The notes under the pieces are model-generated. The model did no database searches, had not been told where the DNA came from, and saw only the letters and a program-made list of their open reading frames with translations. A program made the position numbers and the translations under genes. A stretch of 39,582 nt of DNA from Solirubrobacteraceae bacterium (GTDB taxonomy: Bacteria > Actinomycetota > Thermoleophilia > Solirubrobacterales > Solirubrobacteraceae): assembly GCA_017882445.1 (NCBI GenBank), contig JADGPK010000021.1:1-39582 (forward strand), written 5' to 3'. This document shows, piece by piece, positions 1 through 8,587 of the stretch (the first letter of the stretch is position 1; each line of letters begins with the position of its first letter).

Positions 1-1
1 G

Positions 2-271
2 CGCGAGCACAGCCAGGCCTCCGAGGTCAGCGTCTCGGTAACCGGACGCCCGATGAGCATCGAGCTGCAGATCACCGACAACGGCACCGGCTTCGACGTG
101 GAGAAGGCGCTGGTGCGAGCCGCCCGCGACGGGCGCTTCGGGCTCGTCGGCCTGCACGAGCGCGCACGCCTGTTGGGCGGCTCCTCAAACATCGACAGCC
201 GCCCCGGACATTCCACGACGATCTCCGTCACGCTCCCACGCTGGCGCCCGGTCGGCCCGGGCGGAGAGTAG
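2..271 (+). CDS. Sensor histidine kinase, C-terminal ATPase domain (5' truncated by window)
   Basis: Only the end of the protein is present; the frame is open to the window edge. The visible part is a GHKL ATP-binding domain. REHSQASEV matches the end of an N-box, DNGTGF is the G1 box, and GLVGLHERARLLGG is the G2 box with the spacing of the NarL/DegS (HisKA_3) class. This class phosphorylates NarL/LuxR-type response regulators in the cytoplasm. A regulator of that class lies at 12264-12941, on the far side of the tad genes, so the two could form a pair; this is inference from proximity. The gene converges on tadC with about 20 bp between the stops. The dimerisation and sensor domains lie outside the window, so the signal cannot be guessed. 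Confidence 0.85.
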   Translation, partial: REHSQASEVSVSVTGRPMSIELQITDNGTGFDVEKALVRAARDGRFGLVGLHERARLLGGSSNIDSRPGHSTTISVTLPRWRPVGPGGE

Positions 272-285
272 ACGCCGCCCCGGGC
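255..285. terminator. Hairpin between convergent genes, possible bidirectional terminator
   Basis: GCCCGGGCGG (255-264) pairs with CCGCCCCGGGC (275-285) with one bulged C and a 10-nt loop that includes the kinase stop codon. It sits between the convergent histidine kinase and tadC ends. There is no T-tract on either strand, so termination is only suggested. Confidence 0.35.
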
Positions 286-291
286 GCCGAT

Positions 292-1194
292 TCAGGAGAA
301 GGTGCTCTGCAGCGAGAAGATCGCCGGCAGCAGCAGCACGATGAACATCGTGGGGAAGATCAGGAAAACGAGCGGGAAGAGGATCTTGATGGGCGCCTTC
401 TGCGCGCGCTCTTCGGCCGCCTTGCGGCGGCGCTTGCGCATCTCCACGGCGATGTTGCGCATGATCGTGCCGGTCGACACGCCGAGGCTCTCGCCCTGGA
501 TGACCGAGCGCACGAACGAGCGCATGCTCGGCGTGTCGGCGCGACGCAGGAGATGCACGAGCGCGTCGCCCATCGTCAGGCCCATGGCCTGTTCCTGCAG
601 CGTGAGACGCAGCTCGTCGCTGAGCGGCCCGGCGAATTGGTCGGCGGCGACTCGCAGCGAGCCGCTGAAGCCGAGACCCGCCTCCACGGTCACCACCAGG
701 AGGTCGACGAGGTCCGGCAGCGCGCGATCTATCTGATCGATGCGCAGGCGCGCCCGACGACGGACGATTACGAGCGGCAGCGTCCATCCGAGCCCGATCA
801 TCACCAGCGCGAGCACGATCGTCAATCCGCTCCCCGAGCCGAGCAGCAGGATGAGCACGGGGAGCACGATCGCCGCGAGCACTCGGTAGCCGAGCAGCGT
901 TCGCGGTGACACCGTGTACATCCCTGCGGCCATCAGCTCGGCCCGCAGATCGGCCTCGCGCACGCCACCGAACCGCCGCACGACCAGGTCGCCGATCCGG
1001 CCCGCGATGTCGGTCAGCCCGCCGCTCTGGACCTCCACGCCAAGGCGGGCGCTCGCAAGCGCGGACGAAGAGCCGTACGCCTCGATCTCCGCGACTCTCT
1101 GGACGGCGTGAGCGCGCCGTGACGTGATCAACCGGATCAAGCCGGTGACGCAGACCCCCACGAAGAAGAGGCCGAATATGAGGAAACCGATCAC
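292..1194 (-). CDS. tadC: TadC-like inner-membrane platform protein of the Flp/Tad pilus
   Basis: This 300-residue protein has the T2SSF (type II secretion F) domain of TadC proteins. TadC and TadB form the inner-membrane platform on which the TadA ATPase drives Flp pilus assembly. There is an N-terminal membrane helix (about 1-20), a cytoplasmic stretch, two helices around 105-145, the T2SSF core beginning ALPDLVDLLVVTVEAG, and a C-terminal hydrophobic helix (about 272-292). The start is GTG at 1194, chosen because AAAGGAG lies 7 nt upstream and overlaps the stop of the preceding gene. It is the last gene of the leftward tad operon, 13 bp after the VWA-TadB gene. Length and composition are ordinary for TadC. 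Confidence 0.92.
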   Translation of the reverse strand: MIGFLIFGLFFVGVCVTGLIRLITSRRAHAVQRVAEIEAYGSSSALASARLGVEVQSGGLTDIAGRIGDLVVRRFGGVREADLRAELMAAGMYTVSPRTLLGYRVLAAIVLPVLILLLGSGSGLTIVLALVMIGLGWTLPLVIVRRRARLRIDQIDRALPDLVDLLVVTVEAGLGFSGSLRVAADQFAGPLSDELRLTLQEQAMGLTMGDALVHLLRRADTPSMRSFVRSVIQGESLGVSTGTIMRNIAVEMRKRRRKAAEERAQKAPIKILFPLVFLIFPTMFIVLLLPAIFSLQSTFS

Positions 1195-1207
1195 CTTGCC
1201 ACTCCTT

Positions 1208-3094
1208 TCAGGTCTCGATGTCCACGATCCGCCGGATCACCCAGAAGCCGGCGGCCAGCATCATCGCTCCCGTGCACAGGGCGATGACGCCCGCGGTGCG
1301 GTGAAACAGGGGATGGATGTACTGCGGATCGAGGAGCGAGATGAGGATGAGCAGCGCGACGGGCAGCGAGCTGACCACCCATCCGGCGAGGCGCCCCTGG
1401 GCCGTCAGGGTGCGCACGAGGCGGCGGATGTCCAAACGCTCGCGGATCGTCTCGGTGACGGTGTCGATCACCTCGGCCGTGTTGCCGCCCGTCTCGCGCT
1501 GTAGGGCGGCCACGAGCGCCACGTGCTCGAAGTCCCTGCTGTTCATCCGCTCGGTGACCCCGTTGAGGGCATCGACCAGGGGGACCCCCAGCTGCTCGTC
1601 GGCGAGCACGCGGCGAAGCTCCCGGCGCGAGGGTTCGGGGGCGTCCTCCGTCACGAGCGCCAGCGCGCCGACGAACGTGTGTCCCGCGCGCATCGCCGCC
1701 GCGACGACCTGGAGGTTGTCCGGCAGCTGCTCGTCGAACAAGCGGCGCTGCCGATCGACCAGCACGCGGATCACGATTCGCGTCCCGACGGGAACGCAGA
1801 GCGCGAGCACGCCGGCGAGCGGGCTCGCGGTCGCGCTCACTAGCAGCCAGCCCAGCAGAACGGTCCCGATCCCCGTGAGCGCGAGAATCTGCCCGAGGGA
1901 CATGCCCACCCGCGCGAGCTCCACCTCTTGGACGAAGCTCGCCCACCGGCGGCCATGGCGGAGGCCGGCTCGATCGTCGGCGAAAGCGCGCTCGAGCAGC
2001 GTCGCGGTCCACGACTTCGTCTTCTCCCGCGGCGCCGTGGAGACGAACCTGCCCACCCGGCCACGAACGCTGCGACGTGGTGTCAGCAGCGCCAGCGCCC
2101 CGAGCCCGATCAGCCCCGCGCAGAGGACGCAGGCCAGCACCGCGGCCGTCGTCGTCCGCCAGAAGGAGACGTGTGCCTTGACCGCCCGCCCGGTTGCGAG
2201 CGCCGGAGGCGACGCCGGCGCGGAGTAGTCGGCCACGGCCGCTCCCGGCGCTCCGGCGACACGCACGGTAACGTGCACCCTGCTGCCGAGCGTCGCCAGC
2301 GAGCGGTAGCGGATCAGATACTGGTTGGACAGTTCGGTGCCGAGCTCGCGCAGCAGCGACGGCAGACCGGCCGAGCTGACTTCCGTGTAGGTGCCGCCGG
2401 TGGAGGCCGCCAGGCTCTGCAGGGAGTGCGCGTGAAAGGCGGGGTCGTGTACGCCGATCGCATACACACGGACGTTCTCGGCGGCGGCGGTCGAGATCAC
2501 CTGCGCGTTGCGCTGCCGGCTGGCCTGTTCGCTGAGCCGCCCGGTGATCGCGCCATCCGACAGCAGGATGATCGCTCCGGCGGTCACGTTCGCTCGCGCG
2601 AGCATTGCCAACCCAGTGGACACGGCGTTGAGGATGTGCGCGCCGCTGCCCAGCGGCGGCGCTTCCGCGAGGGCGCGGCCGATGGCCGCCTGGTCGATGC
2701 TCAGCGGCAGCGCGATGCGGGCGACGGAGTCGAAGTACACGACGCCCAGCGGCTGGCGAGCGTCGCGCTGCGCGGCGAACGATCGTGCCGCCCCGACCGC
2801 TGCCTGAATCGCGTTACCGCGCATGAAGTCGCTCGCGTCGATGAGCAGCACGGCGCCGAAGTGGCCCTGGCCGAAAGCGCCCGCAGGCACGACGGAGAGC
2901 CCGCTCACGGGGGCGCCATTCTCGGCGACCGAGACCTGCCCGGGACTTAGCGAAGCCTTGACAGGCAGCGTGAGGAGGTAGCCGCGCTCGGGGAACGCGC
3001 CGGTCTTGGCGGGGGTGAGGCGAAGCCCCGAGGCCGCCGCGGGAACCGTGAGCAGACCGAAGGCGAGCATCGTGAGCGCGAACGCTCGTCTCAT
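1208..3094 (-). CDS. tadB: VWA-TadB fusion: secreted von Willebrand A domain joined to a T2SSF platform domain
   Basis: This 628-residue protein joins two modules. Residues 1-22 are a signal peptide. About 78-260 form a von Willebrand A domain predicted outside the membrane, with hydrophobic strand AVLLID and acidic loop LLSDG (178-181). A membrane helix lies at about 315-337. The rest is a TadB-like T2SSF domain with LPDNLQVVAAAMRAGH and C-terminal helices, facing the cytoplasm and membrane. The VWA metal site is imperfect: the first MIDAS loop reads D86-A-S-D-F90 where DxSxS is expected. The ATG at 3094 overlaps the tadA stop as ATGA and begins exactly at a signal peptide. The same frame stays open upstream inside tadA, but that stretch is out-of-frame tadA sequence. 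The VWA part could bind pilin or surface ligands; that is inference. Confidence 0.88.
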   Translation of the reverse strand: MRRAFALTMLAFGLLTVPAAASGLRLTPAKTGAFPERGYLLTLPVKASLSPGQVSVAENGAPVSGLSVVPAGAFGQGHFGAVLLIDASDFMRGNAIQAAVGAARSFAAQRDARQPLGVVYFDSVARIALPLSIDQAAIGRALAEAPPLGSGAHILNAVSTGLAMLARANVTAGAIILLSDGAITGRLSEQASRQRNAQVISTAAAENVRVYAIGVHDPAFHAHSLQSLAASTGGTYTEVSSAGLPSLLRELGTELSNQYLIRYRSLATLGSRVHVTVRVAGAPGAAVADYSAPASPPALATGRAVKAHVSFWRTTTAAVLACVLCAGLIGLGALALLTPRRSVRGRVGRFVSTAPREKTKSWTATLLERAFADDRAGLRHGRRWASFVQEVELARVGMSLGQILALTGIGTVLLGWLLVSATASPLAGVLALCVPVGTRIVIRVLVDRQRRLFDEQLPDNLQVVAAAMRAGHTFVGALALVTEDAPEPSRRELRRVLADEQLGVPLVDALNGVTERMNSRDFEHVALVAALQRETGGNTAEVIDTVTETIRERLDIRRLVRTLTAQGRLAGWVVSSLPVALLILISLLDPQYIHPLFHRTAGVIALCTGAMMLAAGFWVIRRIVDIET

Positions 3095-4455
3095 CGCGCC
3101 GACCTCCGCGGCTCGGAGCGGTTCGACGCCCCCGGCGGCGCGCCCGCGAGGCTGGGGAGCGACATCCAGGAGGGGAGCTTCACGGCGCGGCGATCGAACT
3201 TCGGGCTCGTCGGGCGCAGGCCTGTGGGCCGCAGCGTGCCGCTGCTCTCCCCGCGACCCTGGTCGAGCTGGTAGTCGAAGAGGTCCTGGAGTGTGATCAT
3301 GTCCGACTCCATCCGCTGGACCTCGGTGATGGACGTCACGCGGCGCGCACCGTCGCCGAAGCGCTCGATGTGGACGATCAGATCCAGCGCGGAGGAGAGC
3401 TGCTGGCGAACGGCGCGCATGGGTAACTCCAGGCCGGCCATCAGCACCATCGTCTCCACACGCCCAAGGGCATCGCGCGGGGAGTTGGCGTGGATCGTGC
3501 TCAGGGAACCGTCGTGGCCGGTGTTCATCGCCTGCAGCATGTCCAGCGCCTCCGCGCCGCGAACCTCGCCGACGATGATGCGGTCGGGTCGCATGCGCAG
3601 CGAGTTGCGCACCAGCTCGCGGATGGGGATCTCCCCCTGGCCCTCGACGTTCTTGGGACGAGACTCCAAGCGCAGCACGTGGCGCTGGTTGAGGCGGAGC
3701 TCGGCGGCGTCCTCGATGGTGACGATCCGCTCGTCGTCGGAGATCGCCGTTGACATCGCGTTCAGCAACGTCGTCTTGCCCGAGCCGGTGCCGCCGGAGA
3801 TGAGGACGTTGAGCTCCGCTTTGACCGCGGCCTCGAAGAAGTCGACGCTCTCCCGGGTGAGCGTGCCCAGCCGCAGCATGTCGTCGAGGTCCAGGCGCTG
3901 TTTGGAGAACTTCCTGATCGTGAGCAGCGGCCCGGAGAGCGACAGCGGGGGCAGCACGGCGTTGACGCGGCTGCCGTCGGGCAGGCGGGCGTCGACCATC
4001 GGCGAGGACTCGTCGACGCGGCGGCCCACCTGCCCCACGATCTTGTTGATTATCCGGCGGATGTGGTGCTCGTCGGCGAAGCGAACCGGCGTGCGATGGA
4101 GCCTGCCCTCCCGCTCGATCCATACGTCGTGGGGCCCGTTGACCATGATCTCCGACACGGTGTCGTCCGCGAGCAACGGCTCGATCGGGCCGTGACCGAG
4201 CGTGTCGTCGGCGATCTCCTTGGTGAGACGATCGCGGTCGGCGGCGGCGACGTTGCGCTCCTGGCCGAGCCGGCGGCGGATGTCGGCCAACACCAGGCGG
4301 TGCAGGTCGGCGTCGTTCACGTCGGCGTCATAGAGCTGTGGGCCGAGCTCGGAGATCACCGCGAGGTGGACGCGGTCCTTAAGCTCGGCGAACGCGTCGC
4401 GCGTCTCCTCCGAGGGCTCAGGACGGGCGTTGGCCAGGCGCTGGGCTAGCTCCAT
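3091..4455 (-). CDS. tadA: TadA/CpaF secretion ATPase
   Basis: Cytoplasmic hexameric ATPase of the type II/IV secretion family that powers Flp pilin polymerisation. In this 454-residue protein the Walker A motif GGTGSGKTT is at 221-229, followed by an Asp box (TIEDAAEL, about 246-253), Walker B region RIIVGEVRGAE (292-302) and His box SLSTIHAN (317-324). The N-terminal region (about 30-180) is the usual CpaF all-alpha plus PAS-like part, with PLLADDTVSEIMVNGP. All catalytic motifs are intact and the length is typical. The start overlaps the cpaE stop by one base (TAATG), and the stop overlaps the next gene as ATGA, so the operon is probably translationally coupled. Confidence 0.97.
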   Translation of the reverse strand: MELAQRLANARPEPSEETRDAFAELKDRVHLAVISELGPQLYDADVNDADLHRLVLADIRRRLGQERNVAAADRDRLTKEIADDTLGHGPIEPLLADDTVSEIMVNGPHDVWIEREGRLHRTPVRFADEHHIRRIINKIVGQVGRRVDESSPMVDARLPDGSRVNAVLPPLSLSGPLLTIRKFSKQRLDLDDMLRLGTLTRESVDFFEAAVKAELNVLISGGTGSGKTTLLNAMSTAISDDERIVTIEDAAELRLNQRHVLRLESRPKNVEGQGEIPIRELVRNSLRMRPDRIIVGEVRGAEALDMLQAMNTGHDGSLSTIHANSPRDALGRVETMVLMAGLELPMRAVRQQLSSALDLIVHIERFGDGARRVTSITEVQRMESDMITLQDLFDYQLDQGRGESSGTLRPTGLRPTSPKFDRRAVKLPSWMSLPSLAGAPPGASNRSEPRRSAR

Positions 4456-5660
4456 TACGCACCGCTCCTGGCGAGCAGGGAGCGCTTGGTGGGCTTGCCG
4501 GCCGCGCCGGTCCCCTCCGACGCGTAGCTCGTGGCCAGCGCGCGGAACGCCTTTGCCGCCTCGGAGCGCTTGTGGGAGGAGACGATCGGGGTTCCCTCGT
4601 TGACCGATCGGGTGATGTCGCGATGGCTGGGGACGAACACGTCGGGTGGGCGCCCGAGGATGGCGAGCACGTCGTTGTGGGTGATGCCCACACTCGAGTC
4701 AGCGCGGTTGAGCACGAGCCGCACGCGCTGGGAGTCGTAGCCCATCAGCTCGAGTGTCTCCAGGCCGAGCTTGGTGTTCTTCAGCGACAGGGCGTCGAGC
4801 ATCCCCACCATGCAGATGTGCGACGAGGCGTCGATCGAGGCGATCACCTCTGGGGTGAACCCGGGTGGCGTGTCCACGATCACATAGTCATAGGCGCCGC
4901 GGAGCACCGCGTAGACCTCGCGCAGGAAGTCGATCGTGATGGCTCCGGCCTGGTCCGGTCGCGTGGGCGCCATCAGCACCCGCATACCCGAGGAGTGAGC
5001 CGCCAGGTATGCGTCGATCTTGCCGGCGTCCAGCGATCCGCCGGCGGTGGCGAGGTCGTACACCGTTCCGTGTGGCGTGAGGCCGAGAGACAGGGCCAGG
5101 TCGCCGAACTGCAGGTCGAGGTCGACGAGCACGACGCTCTTTCCCATCTCGACCAGGGAGATCCCCAGGTTGCAAGAGGTCAGCGTCTTGCCGATCCCGC
5201 CCTTGGGACCGAGCACGCAGATCATCGCTCCCAGGCCGGCGCCGTTCTCCTCCGGCGTCGACCTGCGCGCGACCGCCTTCTGCAGCGCGAAGACGAGCTC
5301 CCGCGAGGCCTCTGTCGAGGCTTCGCCTCCCGGCTCGACCACCATCAGGTCGTCCGCGCCGGCCGAGAACGCGCGCCCCACGAACCCGTTGGGCGAGGCA
5401 TGGCAGAGCACCACCACCGGCCGCGCGGGCCGGTTTACCGCCCACCAGTGCACCAGCGCCAGGGCTGCTTCGGGCTCCTGCGCGCAGGCGACCACGAGCA
5501 CGTCGGCGTCCGACTGCAGGACCTCCTCGGGAGTCGGGGTCAAGTCGCCGACGATGCCCGCCACGACGATCCCGCAGCCGGCGGGCATCTGGTCCGCGAC
5601 CCAGCCGCCGGCGATGCCGGCGTCGTGGGCCACGAGCGCCCTGATCTCGGTGTCGCTCAT
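4455..5660 (-). CDS. tadZ: TadZ/CpaE-like pilus localisation ATPase (MinD/ParA family)
   Basis: This 401-residue protein has a degenerate receiver-like N-terminal half (about 1-125) and a MinD/ParA-type ATPase half. The deviant Walker A motif KGGIGKT is at 153-159, with VDLDLQFGD at 179-187 and VIVDTPPG near 250. TadZ/CpaE proteins place the Tad machinery in the cell and recruit TadA. The ATG at 5660 overlaps the stop of the upstream rcpC-like gene (TGATG) and gives a normal N-terminus; a longer in-frame start at 5738 would run 78 bp into that gene. The N-terminal domain appears to lack a clear phosphoacceptor aspartate. Confidence 0.94.
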   Translation of the reverse strand: MSDTEIRALVAHDAGIAGGWVADQMPAGCGIVVAGIVGDLTPTPEEVLQSDADVLVVACAQEPEAALALVHWWAVNRPARPVVVLCHASPNGFVGRAFSAGADDLMVVEPGGEASTEASRELVFALQKAVARRSTPEENGAGLGAMICVLGPKGGIGKTLTSCNLGISLVEMGKSVVLVDLDLQFGDLALSLGLTPHGTVYDLATAGGSLDAGKIDAYLAAHSSGMRVLMAPTRPDQAGAITIDFLREVYAVLRGAYDYVIVDTPPGFTPEVIASIDASSHICMVGMLDALSLKNTKLGLETLELMGYDSQRVRLVLNRADSSVGITHNDVLAILGRPPDVFVPSHRDITRSVNEGTPIVSSHKRSEAAKAFRALATSYASEGTGAAGKPTKRSLLARSGA

Positions 5661-6412
5661 CAGGGACCGCTCGGCGTGGTCGAGGTGCCCGAGGACGCCG
5701 CTTGGCTCGCGCCGAGCGGGGGTCGCATGACGATCCACACCTTGCCGTTGTCAGCGGCGTAGGCGAGGCCCGGGGCGTCGTGTTCACTGACTCTCAGCAC
5801 GATGTTGCTGGTGGTGCTGCCGATCCCGCCACTCGCGGCGCTCGGAGCGCTCAGCACGAGGACGTCCTGCAGCAGCCTGGTCACCGAGCCGCGGGCGGCG
5901 GCCGAGCCGCCGGTGTAGCTGGCCAGCACGTCCACGTATTCGCCCGTGTGCACGAGTCCGGTCAGCCCGTGCGAGGCGTCGACCGGGATCGACAGGGCGC
6001 GCTGGTCGGCGGTCAGCTGCGAGGCGATCGTCGCGGCGGGTGTGAAGTCGGCGGCGGTGATCTGCTGTCCCGGATAGATGTTCGTCGCCGCCACCTCGCC
6101 GTGCAGCACCGCGGGATCCGCGATCGCCCCCGCCTGTACCTGGCTGCCGCGGAGCGTCGTGCGCTGCAGCAGCTGCTCGGAGGCGACCACGTCGGCCGAG
6201 CTGCCTTGCGGGATCAGGCTGCGGGCCACGAACACGGGCGTGGCCGCGGACGAGGCGTTCTGGTTGGAGCGATAGCGCTGCACGAACGCGAACAGAAGGA
6301 TTCCGGCGAGAATCGCGGCGACCGTCGCTACCGCGAGCGCCCCGCCACGGGTCGAGAGGACGTCTCCCGGTGATCTCCTGCCGATTTTGCTACTTGGGGA
6401 TGCGACTTCCAT
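5660..6412 (-). CDS. cpaB: RcpC/CpaB-like Flp pilus assembly protein (SAF domain)
   Basis: This 250-residue protein has a short cytoplasmic N-terminus, one membrane helix (about 24-45) and an extracytoplasmic SAF domain at about 60-125. GEVAATNIYPGQQITAADF is typical of CpaB/RcpC, and an RcpC-like domain follows (SIPVDASHGLTGLVHTGEYV). These proteins support Flp pilus assembly at the cell envelope. The gene lies 9 bp after the tadG-like gene and its stop overlaps the start of the cpaE-like gene, which places it firmly in the operon. The last 20 or so residues are Ser/Thr/Gly-rich and look unstructured. Confidence 0.93.
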   Translation of the reverse strand: MEVASPSSKIGRRSPGDVLSTRGGALAVATVAAILAGILLFAFVQRYRSNQNASSAATPVFVARSLIPQGSSADVVASEQLLQRTTLRGSQVQAGAIADPAVLHGEVAATNIYPGQQITAADFTPAATIASQLTADQRALSIPVDASHGLTGLVHTGEYVDVLASYTGGSAAARGSVTRLLQDVLVLSAPSAASGGIGSTTSNIVLRVSEHDAPGLAYAADNGKVWIVMRPPLGASQAASSGTSTTPSGP

Positions 6413-6421
6413 TAGGTCTCC

Positions 6422-8587
6422 TTACTTGGTGAGGACTGCGACGCAGTCGCCCAGAGTTTCACTCGCCGTACAGCTGCCTTCGCCCGATCCGCTGCCTTCA
6501 CCCGGGGGTTCCACGTACTTGACGAAGTGGCCCAGAAGTTCGCCCGTCGCCGCAGAGTCGTCCGTCCGATAGGGCAGGCCGCTCGGGGGCGAGGTATTGG
6601 TCGTGGTACAGGGGCTGCCCTTCCACCCGGTTATGTAGAAGGTCGCGAAAATGCGGATCGGGACGTAGAACGTCCCCGTCCGGTTCGCGAACGAGCCGGA
6701 GTCGACGATGAACACGTGAACCAGCCGTGGATCACGGGGACTGGCCGAGAGGATCTGCGAGACCGTGTTCGGCGACGTCCAGTGATTCGGGTTCACACAG
6801 ATGCTTTCTGAGCAGCCCGCCGTGATTCCGTTGCAGTTTACGCGTGCGTTGATGCCCGGTTCTAGCTTCTTACCTTCGCCGGGGTTGGACTTTACGCACA
6901 CGACCGGATTCGACCCTGGACAGATCGATTCGTCACCGGTCGTCGTCCCGAACGGACCGGGTGGGTTCGGACAGCCAGTGGCGAGCATGGTGGTGAACGC
7001 CGATGCGCCGTTGTTGCCCGAGCAGTCCAGTGCCTGGTTGCCCTGATTTCCGGTCAGCCGCAGCGCGACCGGCGCCGCCGAAGGATTGATGGTCTCTTCG
7101 TTCTGAAAGCCCCGTACCGTGAGGGTGATGAGGAGGCTGGGCGTGCATTTCGTGAATACGAACCCCGTGGTGGCGCTGCAGCGCCGGAAGGAGTTTCCCT
7201 CCCCGCCGGTGCTCTGGTCGATGACCGTGGCGGAGCTGATCGGCCCCGAGCGGCTGGACGCTGCGCTTCCTGCGTCGGGTGCGCCGGCGAATGTCCGCTG
7301 GACGAGGCCGAAGCTGCCTTCGCAGGGCTTGTGGGTCGTGCAGAGGCTCGGCGTTGCGTTTGTCCCACCCGTGGCTCCGGCCGGCTTGGTTCCCGTCGCT
7401 TGGATCCAGCTGAGGCTGAAGGTCATCGGCCCGGAATTCGGGGGCAAACGCACGGTCGACGTCCACACACCGGTGGCCGAGCCGCTGGTCGGACAGTTGA
7501 TTGCGGGCGTCGAGGAGTTCCCCGAACCGTCGACGGCGGTGAGCGTCAGCGACGCTTGGGGCGATGACCCAGTGCAGGTGATGCCGCTGGCAAACGCCAT
7601 GGTCGCGCTGAGCTGCACTTCGCACGCGCTCGGTTCGGAAGCGAAGTATCCATCAGGGCAGGTCACCGGCGAGAGCGTCACGTCCTGAGCCTGTGGGCCG
7701 GCCGGCGCGGTCGCCGGTGGCAGCGGCACACCGGGGGTCCCGTCGCCGGACCAGCTCCTGATGAACAGGACGCCAGTCGTCGGGATGCCTTCTTTGTTGA
7801 GTGACCCCGAGTCGTAGCATTCCACGTACTTGCTTCCGCACGTCGTCGAGCTCGTGCCGCTGAGGGCGAACCGCACGCCTACGTCTCCGCTACTCGCACT
7901 ACTGAAGGTGACTGGAGTCGCGCCCGAGCTAGTCCATGTCAGGTGATCCGAACTGTGTGTCAGGTCGACCCCGCCCAGTTCGGAGTTGGTGGTCTCGTCG
8001 AAGAACGTGGCGTGCACAGCGTTGGGCGCGGGATTGGGTACGCCAAGCGGGAGCTGCCCTCCCGAGCTGGCCAGCGCCTCGATGCTCACCCGCGCCTGGG
8101 CGTTGATGTGGCTGACGTTGAGTAGCTGCAGGTACCAGGGCACGTTGGTCTCGGTGACCTTAACGTCAATCGCTCTTGCTGCGCACGGGGAGGACGGGAG
8201 GACGTCGCCGGGCGTCGACTGGCCGAAGAAGTTGGCGGCGTTGATAAGCGACACTACCTTGTGTTCGACATTGCCATGCGGCGATGGAGTGGCGACCTGC
8301 TGGTTGTAATTGCCTGGGCCGGTCTGCGTGCCGTCGTAGTGGTGGACGTCCGTCGTGATCTGTTCTTCCACGGTGGGCGTGCAAGGGAACTGAAAATCCT
8401 GGGCGGCCGCTAGGGCGGCAGCGTCGGCCTGCGTCTGCAGATGGCTATGGTGGGTAAACCAGTTCGCGCTGTCGATGGCCAACGCCGCGACGAGGATGAG
8501 CACCGGCACGAAGATGACGACGATCACGAGTGCGGCCCCTCGCTCGTCGGCGATGAATCGTGAACGCAGGATCGACCAAAGGGTCAT
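6422..8587 (-). CDS. tadG: Large TadG-like pseudopilin/pilus-associated protein
   Basis: This 721-residue protein begins with a TadE/TadG-type N-terminus: RSRFIADERGAALVIVVI, a hydrophobic helix (about 19-40), then DSANWFTHHSHLQTQADAAAL, the amphipathic part common to this family. The remaining roughly 650 residues are extracytoplasmic, rich in Ser, Thr, Gly, Pro and paired cysteines, with no domain I recognise. They end in a Gly/Ser/Glu-rich segment (EGSGSGEGSC) shortly before the C-terminus. ATG 8587 is preferred because it overlaps the tadE stop as ATGA; an in-frame start at 8605 is possible. TadG homologues with a von Willebrand domain exist, but I see no such motif here. Disulphide-stabilised adhesive or tip function is a guess from composition. 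Confidence 0.85.
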   Translation of the reverse strand: MTLWSILRSRFIADERGAALVIVVIFVPVLILVAALAIDSANWFTHHSHLQTQADAAALAAAQDFQFPCTPTVEEQITTDVHHYDGTQTGPGNYNQQVATPSPHGNVEHKVVSLINAANFFGQSTPGDVLPSSPCAARAIDVKVTETNVPWYLQLLNVSHINAQARVSIEALASSGGQLPLGVPNPAPNAVHATFFDETTNSELGGVDLTHSSDHLTWTSSGATPVTFSSASSGDVGVRFALSGTSSTTCGSKYVECYDSGSLNKEGIPTTGVLFIRSWSGDGTPGVPLPPATAPAGPQAQDVTLSPVTCPDGYFASEPSACEVQLSATMAFASGITCTGSSPQASLTLTAVDGSGNSSTPAINCPTSGSATGVWTSTVRLPPNSGPMTFSLSWIQATGTKPAGATGGTNATPSLCTTHKPCEGSFGLVQRTFAGAPDAGSAASSRSGPISSATVIDQSTGGEGNSFRRCSATTGFVFTKCTPSLLITLTVRGFQNEETINPSAAPVALRLTGNQGNQALDCSGNNGASAFTTMLATGCPNPPGPFGTTTGDESICPGSNPVVCVKSNPGEGKKLEPGINARVNCNGITAGCSESICVNPNHWTSPNTVSQILSASPRDPRLVHVFIVDSGSFANRTGTFYVPIRIFATFYITGWKGSPCTTTNTSPPSGLPYRTDDSAATGELLGHFVKYVEPPGEGSGSGEGSCTASETLGDCVAVLTK

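Noticed and set aside
3095-4123. Long open extension of the VWA-TadB frame upstream of ATG 3094
   Set aside because: It lies wholly inside tadA in another frame, is rich in Arg, Pro and Gly, and shows no domain; the ATGA overlap and signal peptide mark the true start.
1928-5762. Long open frames on the plus strand opposite the tad operon (for example 1928-2950, 3293-4195, 4572-5762)
   Set aside because: They are antisense to genes with clear catalytic motifs. High GC at third codon positions removes stops on the other strand, and their compositions (His, Arg, Gly-rich) match no family.
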